A stretch of 64,000 nucleotides of DNA from Elephas maximus indicus (taxonomy: Eukaryota > Chordata > Mammalia > Proboscidea > Elephantidae), in the NCBI RefSeq assembly GCF_024166365.1, contig NC_064826.1, positions 19,988,001-20,052,000 of the forward strand, given 5' to 3'. A program made the translations under genes and the position numbers. Under the pieces are notes generated by a model. It searched no databases and was not told the DNA's origin. It worked only from the letters and a program-made list of their open reading frames with translations. Shown piece after piece: positions 31,685 through 44,300 of this stretch. Every line of letters begins with the position of its first letter. The first letter of the stretch is position 1.

Positions 31685-32610
31685 ACAAATGAACAACGTC
31701 AACAGGCTTAAGTCCAAAGATGTGATTGATGCTAAAATGCACTACTTCCAGCATGTCTAATGATTTCCAGCTTTGTCTCAATGGAACTAAGTTTATGAGA
31801 TCTACTCCTCTTATCACTAACATCAACATGTTCATTTTTCCATGTGTAAGATGTCAAGGACTAAAAATTCAAATACATGCACAAACACCAATGCACAGAG
31901 ATATCGGTGCTGTTGAAACTGAACAATGCAGTCATTTGAAATGTTCATTCATAAGCTCAAGTGCAAAAATCCAAACTCTGGTGTTTAAGGGTGTCAAGGT
32001 ACAAAGTCCAAAAGTTCCAATTCTTTGAAATCAAACAAATAAAAGGAGATCTTGGCAGCCATTATGGTAAAATGTGACCAGGCTACAGCAGGACTCTGAT
32101 ATACAACAGGGAACCCAGCTTTCCTGGAGAGTCACAGTGTTACAAAGGGGTGAACTTTGAGGCTGGTCTTCAAATGCAAGGGGAATTCAACATTTAAAGA
32201 TTTGGAGATTGGCGTTCCAGCCAGAGGCCTTCTTATGGCCCTGACAGCATCTTTCTGAGCTCTTCCAGCCTCCCCTCATCAAAGCTGGGAAGGATCTGGT
32301 ACCAGCCAATTTATTCTGGTGGCTTATTTGTCCTCTTTCACAATAAAAGTGTTACTTCAACCCCGATACGCAGTTAATCCTCTTGTCTTATCTCTGTATA
32401 ATGAAAGGCTTTTCTCTGGCCAAAGGAATTCAGAATAAAGCAAAGCAAGTCAGGGGATTTTAGAAGAGATGGCCCAAGGACTTTAGTTCTTTGTTGGTGT
32501 GGGGCCTGGGGTGCCAGGCAGTCCAGGACTTCTCATCCCAGACTGTCCCTCCTCACCTCACACAGAGCAACCTCTTCCACACACTCCCAGGTGCACTCCC
32601 AGCCCCTCCT
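31685..32610. other. Intergenic, no gene or clear repeat
   Basis: The longest frames are near 100 residues and show no recognisable motif. No splice-flanked conserved exon was noticed. Confidence 0.4.
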
Positions 32611-32622
32611 CAGTACGAGCCC

Positions 32623-32841
32623 ACACCGAGTCAAACAGCAAGAGTTACTCTCAAGTCATTCTGACCCGTGGCGACCCCGTGGGTGTCACGGTAGAGCTGT
32701 GCTCCACAGGGTTTTCAATAGCTGATTTTTCAGAAGTAGATGGCCCGGGCTCTCTTCTGAGGCACCTGTAGGTGGACTCAAACCTCCAACATTTTGATTA
32801 GCAGTTAAGCTTTTTAGCTGTTTGCACCACTCAGGGACTCC
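32623..32841 (-). repeat. AfroSINE, long variant
   Basis: CTCTCAAGTCATTCTGACCC to TTTGCACCACTCAGGGACTC. Confidence 0.85.
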
Positions 32842-32853
32842 TACAAGCCCCCT

Positions 32854-33069
32854 AAACCCATTGCCCTCAAGTCAATTCCAATTCATAATGACCCTACAGG
32901 ACAGGGATGAGTGGGAATCAACTTGACAGCCAGACGTTTGGTTTTGGTCTAATTTTTATCGAAGCAGACTGCTGCATCTTTCACCCACAGAGCGGCTGGT
33001 GGATTCCAACTGCTGACAGATATTTCAGTTAGCAGCCGAACGCTTAACCACTGCATCACCAGGGCTGCT
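32854..33069 (-). repeat. AfroSINE, composite with inverted tail piece
   Basis: CCTCAAGTCAATTCCAATTC, then a forward piece GGAATCAACTTGACAGCC, then reverse text to CTGCATCACCAGGGCTGC. Confidence 0.75.
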
Positions 33070-33549
33070 TACAAGCTCCCTACCTCCCTCATATTCTCAA
33101 TACATACAAAAGCATTATTATACCCCAAAAGGACTTTTTCAATACGATTAAAAACTTAATTCTACTTCCTCTACTCCTTGAGCCCCAAGACTCTTCACAT
33201 TTGAAATTAATTAAAAGATTTTTTATACCAAAATTCCCCACTTAGCTGCCATCAGCATATACCCCTGAACCTCCCCCGTAACATATGAATTTTCTGCAAC
33301 ATGAGTTGCCTCTGTACCCTGCAGAAGGTGGTGGGCTGGGGTCGTCTCAGACTGACTCACCAGAACCGAGGTACAGGTTCCTTCCCAACCGCGGCTTCAG
33401 TGATGTCATGACGGAATCTTGAAATAAGTGACAGTGGGAGTATTTATATCACGAAGGTAGGCAACTGATACAAAACCAGGGCTCTTCTCCTCCCCAGAGA
33501 GCCCCCTGTTAAACATTTACCAGCATGCCACTGTTGTGAGGATTCTTTT

Positions 33550-33715
33550 GGTTTCCTTTCTTCCTGGCGTGACTTCATCTGGAAGCTCGGCTGAAACCCG
33601 TTCAGCATCATGGCAACATGCAAGCCTCCACCGGTAGATGGGTGGCGGCTGTGCCTGAGGTTCACATACCAGAAATGGAACCCAGGTCTCCAACACGGAA
33701 GGTGCAAATTCTAGC
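33550..33715 (-). repeat. AfroSINE-like variant, head part
   Basis: TGGAAGCTCGGCTGAAACCC, TCAGCATCATGGCAACATGC and TCTCCAACACGGAAGG recur at 34480-34600, defining a second subfamily with a different head. Confidence 0.65.
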
Positions 33716-34291
33716 TATGAACTTACTCTAGCTTAAGCAAAAAGGGGGAATTTATTGTAAGAATATGCATATCCTGAAACCTGAAAGCGTAAACAGATGG
33801 GCCTTCGAAATGAACTGGAAGCTGGGACTTAAAAACCATCAGATCTTTCTGTCTCTTCTCTCTGCCCCTCTCTCTGTTTCACTCTTTTCTTTCTGTTACC
33901 ACTTGATTCCTCTGATTCCCGATCAACGTGCAGAGAAATGTGGGCATGTGGGTGCTGAAAACTTGCTCTTGGTCCAGTCACCCAGAGAGAGAATGATCTC
34001 TCCCCTAGTCTCCATTTCAAACTCTCAGGATGGGACTGGAATTGGAAGAGAGCTCTATACCAATCAATGCCTGGTATGGGCTAGGGGTAGAGAGGGAGGG
34101 GATAGTAACATCACACTGTACAAACATTCATGAGAATGGGGGGAAGAGGAGGCTTTTAGGAAAGAAACGGATTGAGACAGTCAACCCCCAAAAGCCCACA
34201 ACGTGTATTAAAGCCTTTTCCCGCTATTAATGGCTCCCAGCCCCACCATCATCAGCACCACAGGCAAAGCCACAGGCTCCCATCAAGAGAG

Positions 34292-34608
34292 CTGTCATTG
34301 TTAGCTGCAGTCAAATCGGCCCACAGATCATGGCAACCCCATGCACAACTGAACGAAACGCTGCCTGGTCCTGTGCCATCCTCATGATCATTTGCGGATC
34401 AGACTGTTGTGATCCTCAGAGTTTCTGTTGGCTGGTTTTCAGAAGTAGATCACCACGCCTTTCTTCCTAATCTGTTTTAGTCTGGAAGCTTCACTGAAAC
34501 CTGCTTAGCATCACAGCAACATGGAGGCCTTCACTGACAGGCCGGTAATGGAGTCCTGGTCTCCTGCCTGGAAGGCAGAATTTTACCTCTGAACCACCAC
34601 TGCCCCCA
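34292..34608 (-). repeat. AfroSINE-like variant, longer copy
   Basis: It begins with a tail-like GTCATTGTTAGCTGCAGTC, then GGCAACCCCATGCACAACTG and CCTGGTCCTGTGCCATCCTC. The head resembles 33550-33715. Confidence 0.65.
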
Positions 34609-37539
34609 TCAAATATAAAAGCTTTGTTCAGCACTTAACACCTTAAGCATTATAAAACACGTTTTATGTAAAAGGAGTGCTCTAGAAATTACAGACAACA
34701 AGGTAACTACCCATTGATACCCATTGCCCTCCAGGCTGTATATCAGCTGTAAGTAACAGGAAAAAAAAAAAAAAGCTTCAACAATAAGAGGCAGAGTCAT
34801 CTTGACTATCACGAAGTCCAGAAGGATGTTTCCAGAGTTTGTTAATTCAGTAACTCGAGACCCAGTCTTTCCCACATTTCCACTCTGTCATAGGCAGGCT
34901 AACTCCCTCATGGACACAAGATGGCTGTCACAGTTTCAGTCATCACATGCAGACTCAGAAACATCCACCCAAAGAGGAGGGACTGTTTCTTCCCTGTGCA
35001 TGTCTTTTTTTTGAGACTGAAGAAACTTCTCTCAGAATGTCCCAGAATGAGATGACACGCCCAAGCGTGAAGCGTTCGTGACAAGGGGAATGAATGGTAC
35101 CACCATGGTTGGTTTAGGCCTATCAGGGCCTAACTCTAAGTCATGTAAGGGAAGGGGGGAACAAAATGGGGCTCTACGAGAATGGAAAAAAGGAAAGCAA
35201 TCAACGGAGTTTACTCCAAACCCTTTCTGTATTTAAAGGGGTGCAGTCAGAAAAAATAGACACAAAGCTCTGGCCCTAAGCGGCATTTCTGCAGGCTCTT
35301 TGGTCCCTTCCTCAGCTCTCCAGCCTGCCACTTGGTCTTTCTGACCCTGGCTGCAGACCCTTCCACAGGGACCTGGTTTTTATCTCCCTGCCTACCCCCT
35401 TTTGATTTATACTAATTAGTAGCAGAGTTGGCTCCTTGCCTGGAGTTCTCACTGTTAAATCAAGATTTTGAACACACGAAGCTTCCCGGTGACAGAGGGC
35501 TCTAATAAACAAAGACAATTAGAGACAACAGGCCCCAGTAATGAGGCAGCTCGAGGAATCGCCTGTGAGAGGGGCCAAGTTCCAAGATAAACGATAAATA
35601 CTAGAAAACAGGATTGCCCAGGGTTAGAAAACGTTAGTTTGTTGCGGGGCGGGGGGAAGTACCTTATGCATTTCTTCTTGTGCACTGAGCAGTAATGCTT
35701 AACGAGAAATAAAAGTTATTCAAAAAGGCCGAGGACTATTTTATTTGTAACGCACTTTTTCCTCCGCCAGCTTCCCTCGCCCTTCCTAATAACTTCCAGT
35801 CTAAATGCACAACCGCTCCGTTTTCTATTTTCAAGCACATCTGTAGCTTTGTCAAATTCAGATATAAAGCGTAGCTCTACTTTACACCCACAAGTTCCTA
35901 TAATTTTAATATATTCAGCTGGTATGTAGGGGAAACTATTTTTTAAAAAGTATTTCTCCCTTTTGTCTCCCATCACTGTCCCTGCAGGTTTGTGCCTGAT
36001 TTGTGCCCCTCCCCCAGCCTCCCATCACCCCTGTGACCACATGCGCCTGACAGATAGAGAATATCCAGGTGGCCCCGTGCTTGGAAACTTGTCAGATGTT
36101 ATTCAGAGCAGTAAAGCACACATCACACAACTCTTGGGTATATAGTTACAGGGAAACCCTGTTTAGAATTCGTTAATTGGGAATTTGTGATAATTTGAGG
36201 AAGGGCTGGCTGAAGTTAACCTTTGTACTATCTACAGGGAAGAAAAGAGTTCACTAAAGTTCTGAATAGTGTAAACAAGATTGGAAAGGGGATGATTATC
36301 TACTTAAAAGAGCCAGTTGTTTTGAAAAGCTTTGGAAGTATCCTTTTACATACAAACAGGGTAATTATGACTTAAACAAAGGCTGGCCTGTTTCTTAGGC
36401 TTCTTTGAAATGTCAATTAGGAATTACTGTGGTCTATTATTGACCAAGGCAAAACCCACCCCTGCTGACCAGGCAACAGTTGGTTAGCTTGCTTTCACTT
36501 ACTCTATTAGAAAATAATAAACCCGGAGTTCTTTTAAAGCAGTGTAATTTAATTCAAGCTTTTCACTAGACAGTTGGTCCATCCCATAGTCTGAGTGAGG
36601 GTTTGCTAATTACCAGCATAGAACAATAAGCAATGCAGGGAGAGCCTATAGCCTTCACTAACTTAGTGGCATGGCTGGCTAATAGGGGGAAATCTACAAA
36701 GGAAGCTACTCTGGAGCAGTGGCTTTTTGTTTTTGTTTTTTCTCTTGTTGTAGTGAGAAACACAATCTGCATTGCAGCCAGTACATGCCAGCAACACAGG
36801 AACAAAAACAATGCCCTTATTATGTGTGATGCGCTCTGTTATTTTCTATATATATTTTTTATAGACGCTAGTCACAACCCACTAAAGTTGATTTCACAAT
36901 CCATTATTGGGTCGCTGGTTTGAAAACACTCCTCTAGGAAAGGCGTAGCGTTGGGGAAGAGCCAGAAGTTGCTGTTTGATTTGCTTGACATTGTCCAGCT
37001 TGGGGCAACATCTGCTGGGAACACCTGCCTTGAGATGCAGCAGGGTGCCCCATGCACACAAGAGTTCTCATTCAGCTTTCTGGCCCTTTCTGAAACGGGG
37101 CCCTCTCCCAATTCTTGCTGTCTCAAACCCTTGGCCACCAACCTCGCTACTCTAGTCACTACTGCTTCTTGTTTCTCGGCATTCGGTGCAAAGTTCATTC
37201 CTGCCCTTATCAACCCTTCTCTTTAGTGTAGACCACCCTGGGTTTCTGTCTGCCTGACCTACCCAGAAGCTGGCCAGGTGCACCCATCCACTGCAGATAA
37301 AGCAAAAGACGCTTTAAGGCTTCGCCAGGGTATACCCACTCCAGCTCACTTCTAACCACCCCTATCTCTGCTGGGTTTCTTACCCTTGGCTGGTTTCCCA
37401 TTAACTGTCCTTCTCTGGTCTCTCTGGATTTGGTTCTGTATTTGGTATTAGGTCTAGCAAGATTTTTCTCTAATTGCTCTCTATTAAGAACATGGATAAT
37501 ATATTACCACCATAGTAAAAAGAAAATATTTATGGTCAG

Positions 37540-37935
37540 ACAGGACCCAGGACCCAGCTCCCCCACACTGACCAGCTAGCTGTATGGCCCTGGGTATGTT
37601 ATTCCATTTCCCTAAGCTCAAGTTTCATCAACTGTAAAATTAGGAAAATACCTATCTTACAGCCTTGTGAAGTGCAAATACACCAAAACCAAACCCGTTG
37701 CCGTCAAGTTGATTCCAACTGATGGTGACCCTGTGTGTACAGAGTAGGACTGTGCTCTGTAGGGTTTTCATGACTGGCCTTTCGGAAGTTGATCACCAGG
37801 CCTTTTTTCTGAAGTGCCTCTGGGTAAGTTTGAACTGCTAACCTCTTAAAAAATATGCCTTATAAAATACTTGCCTCTGTACCTGGCATATAGCAAGCAC
37901 TCTTTAAATGTTACCTCTTATCATTATTGTAAATG
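37540..37935 (-). repeat. MIR element split by an AfroSINE
   Basis: CATTTCCCTAAGCTCAAGTT and ATCAACTGTAAAATTAGGAA (before) and CTGGCATATAGCAAGCACTC (after 37849) are two parts of one MIR, separated by the SINE at 37682-37848. Confidence 0.7.
37682..37848 (-). repeat. AfroSINE, head-truncated
   Basis: CCGTCAAGTTGATTCCAACT through GATCACCAGGCCTTTTTTCT to TTTGAACTGCTAACCTCTT. The tRNA head is missing. Confidence 0.85.
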
Positions 37936-40257
37936 TTGTTGCTGTTATTATTGGTTTAGATTTAAACTCTTGGTTCATCTCTCCTCCCATCAAAACCAAA
38001 CCACCCTGTCCTAGCTCAGAGTTTGAGGCCATCTACCCTGTAGATTTTAATTCCCAGCTCCCCCATTCCCTAACCCTTCTCCAAACACTTCCTATGTGTA
38101 TAACCTCATCTTTGGCCATATCTGTTTCAGTGGGATGCTTCCCTGCATCCCATAGTTCCCCACCATCCCAGTTCCTGATAAGAGTTATGATACTTGATGT
38201 AGATGAACACTGCCATGGAGCTCAGTTCTGATACTTAGCTGCATGGATGGGCTAGAGAGAACAGGCAAGCCCAAGAATCCTACGCCTCACCTCAAGCAAG
38301 CCACCCAAACAGGTTACTGTCTTCTACCATAAAAATCAGAGAAGGCTTAGGGTTATCTCATCCAGCAAGGAGAGAACCGTTATCCAGCCCAGCAGCCCCA
38401 CCCTGACAATCACACCAGGCTTTGCATAAAAGCAACTTCCCAGCCAAGGCTGGTGTCTGCAGCCCCAGTTTCATGAACTGTGTCCCACCTTACCAGTCCT
38501 GTTCCTTGCTCGCACATACTATTGCTCCTCAACCTACCATGTCCTTGCCTTATCCCTTTGACTTGGTGTCATTCCCTCTTGGCTCTGGATATTCTCCTAG
38601 CCATGTTTTGGCATCTGTTTCTGATTTAACATACTTAGAGATGACCTGATGAACTCCTCCAGACATACAGCTTGTGGTTCAACTCAACCCTTCTTCCTAC
38701 AGGCAGCCATCTCCCACCTCCCAACTCTGATCTGGTCTAGCCTGGTGGATGAGATAAGGGAAGGCAACAGTCTTTATATAAATGACTCTTGGGGTAATAG
38801 TGGCATTGGTTAGCATTGTAGATACACAAGCAAAACATTTGGGACGTGGGCCCTTACTTTGTTATCTGAAAAGTAGCTTTGGTCCTCATTTTACCATAGA
38901 CCTTGGTGAGGCTGATGCTTGGACATCATTTATGGCTGTGTGGGAGGTGGTGGTTAACTCCCCTTGAAGTTAACTCCCATCTTCAGAGAATAACGGCTAT
39001 GATCATAATAATTAAGAGCCTGCATTCTGAAGCCAGGTGACTTAGGTCTAACCTTGCCTCTGCAACTTCCTGTATTTTTAGTTTGCTGTTTTGGTTCTAT
39101 TTAGATAAACAGGATAATTTAAACACCATCTCGATCATATCCAGCTAGACATATCAGAATCATTCACTAAGTTTTGGCTATCAGGCCCCCTGCTGTACTT
39201 CCTCTGCCTCTGCTTTTCCTGGGAGCTCCCCCTTTTTGCATTCATGAATCCACCTATATACTGACTCAACTGCATTACTCATCTGCCACGTCATCTGGCA
39301 TTGTGCTGGACCTCAGAGTTGCAAAGGTGACAAATCATGGACTCTACCTTTAAGGGTGGGTAAATATAGATAAGGGACAAAAAGAGACTTGCAAACATTC
39401 ATTCATTAAAATGCTAAGGGTGATGAGGTAGAGAACTTTGGGGGGTACACTGGGGCATGAGGGGGGACATGGTGAGTTCCGTCTGAGAGAGCAAGCTGAA
39501 AGAGGGTATCAAGGAGTAAAGCCTTCATGGAAAAGGTTGATGCTCGAGCTGAATCTTGACATTCTCCTGCAGCCTCCTGAGGCAATCTGGATAAGGCAAA
39601 GTCCTCACAAGTAGGCTAAGAAATGTCACCCCAAGTCCTAGATTCTAGTGGCCTGGTTCCAATGGTTGGGGCTCCCGCATTGCTCCCAGGTCTCTTTGTT
39701 GAGGTCAGTTAATGACTTCTGAGCCAGGTCACAGGGCTCTGGTCTCTCTCCTCATCCCCTCCTGTCCCCCATGAAAGGCTCAGTCCTTTGTATTAGGCTC
39801 TAGTCTTAATCGTGTATAGTACGCAAGTGCTTCCACAAGACTTAACCCCTTCTCTGAACTCTGGCTCGGTGACCAGAGTTCCTGCTGCTTTACCTTGTCC
39901 TTGCCAACTCTTCCTCTGGGCCAGCTGGGGTTCTGCCATCCACAGAAGAATCTGCAGAATGGCCACCCATCTACCTAGGCCTGCCCGAATTCCCCACAGC
40001 TGGGTGCCCCACTTAACTAGAAAACCTAGCCCCAACTATTCCTGGATTGTGGCTAACTTGCCATGCCCTTTGGATAACAACCGTGGACTGCACCTCTGGT
40101 TCATGGTGCCTGTCCTCCCTGGTCTACTCTAGGAATTAGATCTTATTACAGCTTCTCCATCTCCTCTTCCTCCCTAGCCCCTAGCTGACACATATGGCAA
40201 TATAGTCCTGTTGCTAGTGGGGTAACCTGAAAACATGACACTAGAGAGGACGGACAA
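37936..40257. other. Intergenic, no gene recognised
   Basis: Unique-looking sequence with short frames only. Some stretches (about 39370-39560) resemble old dispersed repeats, but I cannot name them. Confidence 0.4.
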
Positions 40258-40274
40258 TTCTATTCCAACTAACT

Positions 40275-40466
40275 CATCGCCATAGAGTCAATTCCAGCTC
40301 AAGGCAATCCCATGCTTTACAGAACTGCTCCATAGGGTTTTCTTGGCTGTAATCTTTATGGAGGCAGATTGCCAGGCCTTTTTTCCGTGGCACCACTGGG
40401 CAGGTTCAAATTGCCAACCTTTAGGTTAGTAGTTGAGTGCAAACTGTTTGCAGCACCCAGGGACCT
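40275..40466 (-). repeat. AfroSINE with 17-bp target duplication
   Basis: TTCTATTCCAACTAACT at 40258-40274 and 40467-40483, perfect. The body runs from CATAGAGTCAATTCCAGCTC to TTTGCAGCACCCAGGGACC. Confidence 0.94.
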
Positions 40467-40778
40467 TTCTATTCCAACTAACTTTGCCCAAATCATTCAT
40501 TCAGTCAGATCATCCAAATATATGAGTAAATTTAAATCATTTCTCAAATAGTATAATTTCAAAGAGGTTCCTTATTTGTATTGCAGACATAAACAAAATA
40601 CATACATTCAAGGCATAAAATATATGCCTTGTGCTCTTTTAAGTAGAAATTACAGTGGATACAGATCTTTGATGTTCCAGTGGTGCCATAAACAAATTCA
40701 CGGGTCTGTTTTTAGACAAAGATTTGTCTGAAATTTTACCTCTTGGGTTCCAAGTGCATTTTTTGTTAGTTGAGAGAC

Positions 40779-40784
40779 TTTATT
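40779..40784 (-). terminator. Polyadenylation signal of SSMEM1
   Basis: AATAAA on the minus strand, about 95 bases after the SSMEM1 stop codon and in the right place to end the last exon. Confidence 0.6.
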
Positions 40785-40876
40785 GTAAAAGTCTCTTTAC
40801 CTAGAGCTCTGGTGGGTTTTCGTGTTTTAGTCACCTCTTTCATTTGGCTTCAAGTAAGGTAAAGAGTTCGTAAAGC

Positions 40877-41373
40877 TCAAAATTTACTGAATTTTGTGTT
40901 AATGTCAGGTATAGAATTTTCCTCTTCAGTATCTGCCTTCTTTAGAGTTGCTACTGAAGTGTTTTGAAGGAAATGGCGCGTCAACCACTCATTGGTTCTC
41001 ATGGCTCTGCAGTGGAGGCAGGGCCTCTCCCTGATCTGGTAACTTCCCAGATTCTTTTGCCTCTGTACTATTTTTCTCCTCTTGATACCGGCTGGTGATG
41101 GCTGGTGTTCACTTGCACTCTCCTTCCACGAGGAGGGTCCAGAGTTAGATTCTTCACTGTCATACTCGGTAGTATCACTGTCATGTTGGATCTGATTCCT
41201 CTGGTTAAGTTGAGAATGGCGCCCGGCTCGTCTTTGTTCAAGATAGGCATTGATCAAAGCCACTTCTGAGTCAGTTACAGGGGTCAGATGGACATGCTTT
41301 GGTTTCTTCATTGTTTGTAAAGAGTCCCAGGTAACATCTTTGCTGTGCTGCTTATAGGAAGCATCTTTGCTTG
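40877..41373 (-). CDS. SSMEM1: SSMEM1 last coding exon
   Basis: 497 nt, with acceptor TTTTTAG before CAAGCAAAG and a stop at its left end. Encodes SKDASYKQHSKDVTWDSLQT, PVTDSEVALINAYLEQRRAG, SIKR-type basic GIKRRKIVQRQKNLGSYQ and a final INTKFSKF identical to the human end. It aligns with the human protein throughout without internal stops. Confidence 0.94.
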
Positions 41374-44300
41374 CTAAAAACCAACAAAACAAATCAACAA
41401 GTCAGGCAAATTGTTGGCTACTGTAACTTCATATGACCTAAGGAAATCTAGGGGTGTGTGGGCTTACTCTTAGTGGCCAGCTGCCAAGCCACCACTTTTC
41501 TTGAGTCATTTGCAGCGTTGGCAGCTGACTGCATTGTCCAGTACCAGACCCCATCTCCTACAGACCAGATGGGTCAGAGAGGGGCTTGACATATCACTTT
41601 AGAAGTTTTGTGGACCCTCAATATAAGATCAAGGGGAAAGGTCTCTAAACTTTTCAGAAAGTTCTGTTTTTTTTTTCCTTTGCCCTGAATTTTTGAGGCT
41701 TCAAGTGTAATACGAATGTGATTTAGTTGGCAGGAAACTAAAAACAATCATTCTCTATGCAGTGGTGTGCTGGAGCTGGCTCAAACCAGCTCATAAGAGC
41801 TGATAAAGTTTCAGGAATTTTGCAAGAGAGTTGTTAAACAGTCATTATTAAAAAAATTATATAAACTTACTATTAAATCAATTTATTAAAAATAAAGTTA
41901 ATATACTCAAAACCCATCACTTTCTAATTATTTTACTATATCTTATTATGATTTATGCTCTTAAAGGTATCTCTGTCTGTTGTATCTGGTTGGTGGAAAC
42001 ACTATGCAATGGTGCACTACTGCACATGTCTTCCCAACATCAAGAAACATCCAGAAACACCACGTTGGTAGCTTGAGATCCGCTTTGGTGGGAATACTTA
42101 CACCATAAAAATTAGCAAGCACTCAAAATTGGGGCTTGATTAATAATTTTGTTGATTGTCTAGGCTTAAGTGATGCAGAACAGGTTACTAACGCAGATGA
42201 CATTTAAATGTGTCATGCCTGTAGCTACTACATGTGAATAGCACACACAAAAAAATGAGGAAATTTTCTTCCAGTATTCTATAACTCAACGAGATGGGCT
42301 GACACAGTGGCTACAACAATAGGCTTAAACACAACAACCCTTGTGAAGATGGTGCAGGATCGGGCGGTGTTTTTACTCTGCTGTACATAGAGTCTCTATG
42401 AGTCAGAACCAACTCGATGGCACCTAACAACAATATTCTAAAACTTTTCGAACTCAGCAAAATCACTCACATCACTGACAACCCGGTCAAGTTCTAACAT
42501 ACATCTTCCTGTTTCACTTCCCTCTTACTCCTTCACTTAAAGTAACATCCACGTTGGAACTACACTTGTTCACCAATCACAGCTATAGGTTGCCTAGGGA
42601 TGCAAGTGTTTGGCAAAAATCAAGGAAAGCCTTTTGTGAGAATCAAATGGCTATACGCAACAATCACATAAAAGTATTACATATTTTATTATTTGTAAAT
42701 TGTATTTTATGATATATATCCTTTATGTCAGTAAAAATTTTAGTAAACATATGTATTTTTTTAATGTATATACACACACACACATTTTTGGAGAGCCAGT
42801 TGATAAACATTTACCAGCACAGCACCTATTAGAGGTTTTATTTTAATTGGGGGGGGGTGAATTTATTTTAATTTTGATGAAAATAAACACAGTAGAACAT
42901 ATGCCCATTCATCCATTTCTACATGTACAATTCAATAACATTAGTTACATTCTTCATGTTGTGTCACCATTCTCACTGTCTCTACCCATATGGTTTCACT
43001 ACCATTGACTGAGACTCACTACCCCCAAAATTTCTCATCTGTGCTTTGGAGTTGCAGTTGATAATTTGATCTCATGTAGATAATTCTTTAAAAGAGTGCA
43101 ATGTTCATGGCAAACATTCCTTACCAATTTAACTAAACAGTGCTTACTCATGAGACCAGAAGAACTGGATAGTGCCCAGCTACCATTATTGACCATTTTG
43201 ATCAAGGAATAAGTAGATGAATCCTGATCAAAAGGTGGAAAAATAAGGAACAGAATTCTAAACTCTTTCAGAATTCAGACTTGCTGGATCATTGACACTG
43301 AAGGAACCCCTGAATCTATCACTCTGAGAAAAACTTTCAAATCATGAGTCAAAATTATCCCATTAAGTCATCTTTAAACTAAACAACTGTTTAGCTTATA
43401 GGTTATTGAAAAAGATGTTATTGTATGTAGCTCTTAATCCTGTAGTAACACCAGCGATAAAGGAATGAGAAGGCTGTGTGATGGGAGAATGCTGAGGAGT
43501 GAAAGAGAACTTGAGCTCTGCCTACCAGTCAGTCATGCCCTCTAGCAGCTCTGCCAGAGCAGCTAAGCTGACCTTCTGCACTATTGTGTGTTGTTAGGGA
43601 CCTTCAAGTCAATTCCGACTCATAGTGACCAAGGAGCTTGCCCAACAGGATTCCACTGGTGTGGAGAGGCCCTACAACACTCTTAGCTGTTCACCTCTTT
43701 TGTCTACTTTCCACACTCAGAACATATTTCTCTCATCACAGCCTAACACCAAATATGTACTGGCTCTCACCTTTACTTACTGAAGCGCTGGTCCCACTGT
43801 CTCCATCTTTTTTGTTTTTCGCAGAAATCTGTGTTGGAAATGTAGATTAGTAATGGTGATTCTCAGTCTGTTGTTTTTCACTATTGTTAAGAAATACTAT
43901 TGCCTTAGGCCCTTCGACAATGTTTAATTTTAAACACTCAGTGCCGTTCAGTGAGTATTTATTGAGTTCTTGTCTGTAGTGGTCCTGTTTCTGCCAAATA
44001 TTAGGAAGACTAAAATTTGATAGTACAGTCTGCCAAAATGTTTTGAACCAAGCAAAATACAACAAAGACTTGAAAGAAAATAATATCGGTACGGCAGAAT
44101 AGATTATAAAGTTTTCCTGGACCCGTTTACATTACAGAACAATTTGGTTTAAAAATAGATCTGATAGTACTCCAGATTACTTAAAACTACTTTTTTAAGG
44201 ACATATGATTAGGTCACATTACTGATAGTTCTTTAAGCAAGATGTCTGATTCAAGACATCTAAATACATTCAATATCTTTGCCTGAATTCACGTACTTAA

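Larger units (their letters stand above)
32614..33081. repeat. Serial insertion pair: 2 SINEs with related target copies
   Basis: TACGAGCCC (32614-32622), TACAAGCCCCCT (32842-32853) and TACAAGCTCCCT (33070-33081) bracket two minus-strand AfroSINEs (32623-32841 and 32854-33069). The outer copy is the most diverged. The second SINE contains a forward-oriented SINE tail piece (about 32907-32945), so it is itself composite. Confidence 0.6.
33082..37539. other. Intergenic; two SINE-like copies, otherwise nothing recognised
   Basis: Apart from the variant SINEs at 33550-33715 and 34292-34608, I see no gene, no conserved exon and no clear repeat in this stretch. Open frames are all near or below 120 residues and lack motifs. 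Confidence 0.4.

Noticed and set aside
41463-41545. Candidate missing SSMEM1 exon ending at a CTTAC donor-like site
   Set aside because: The encoded residues do not match the human exon, no acceptor precedes it properly, and the following intron would be only about 90 bases.
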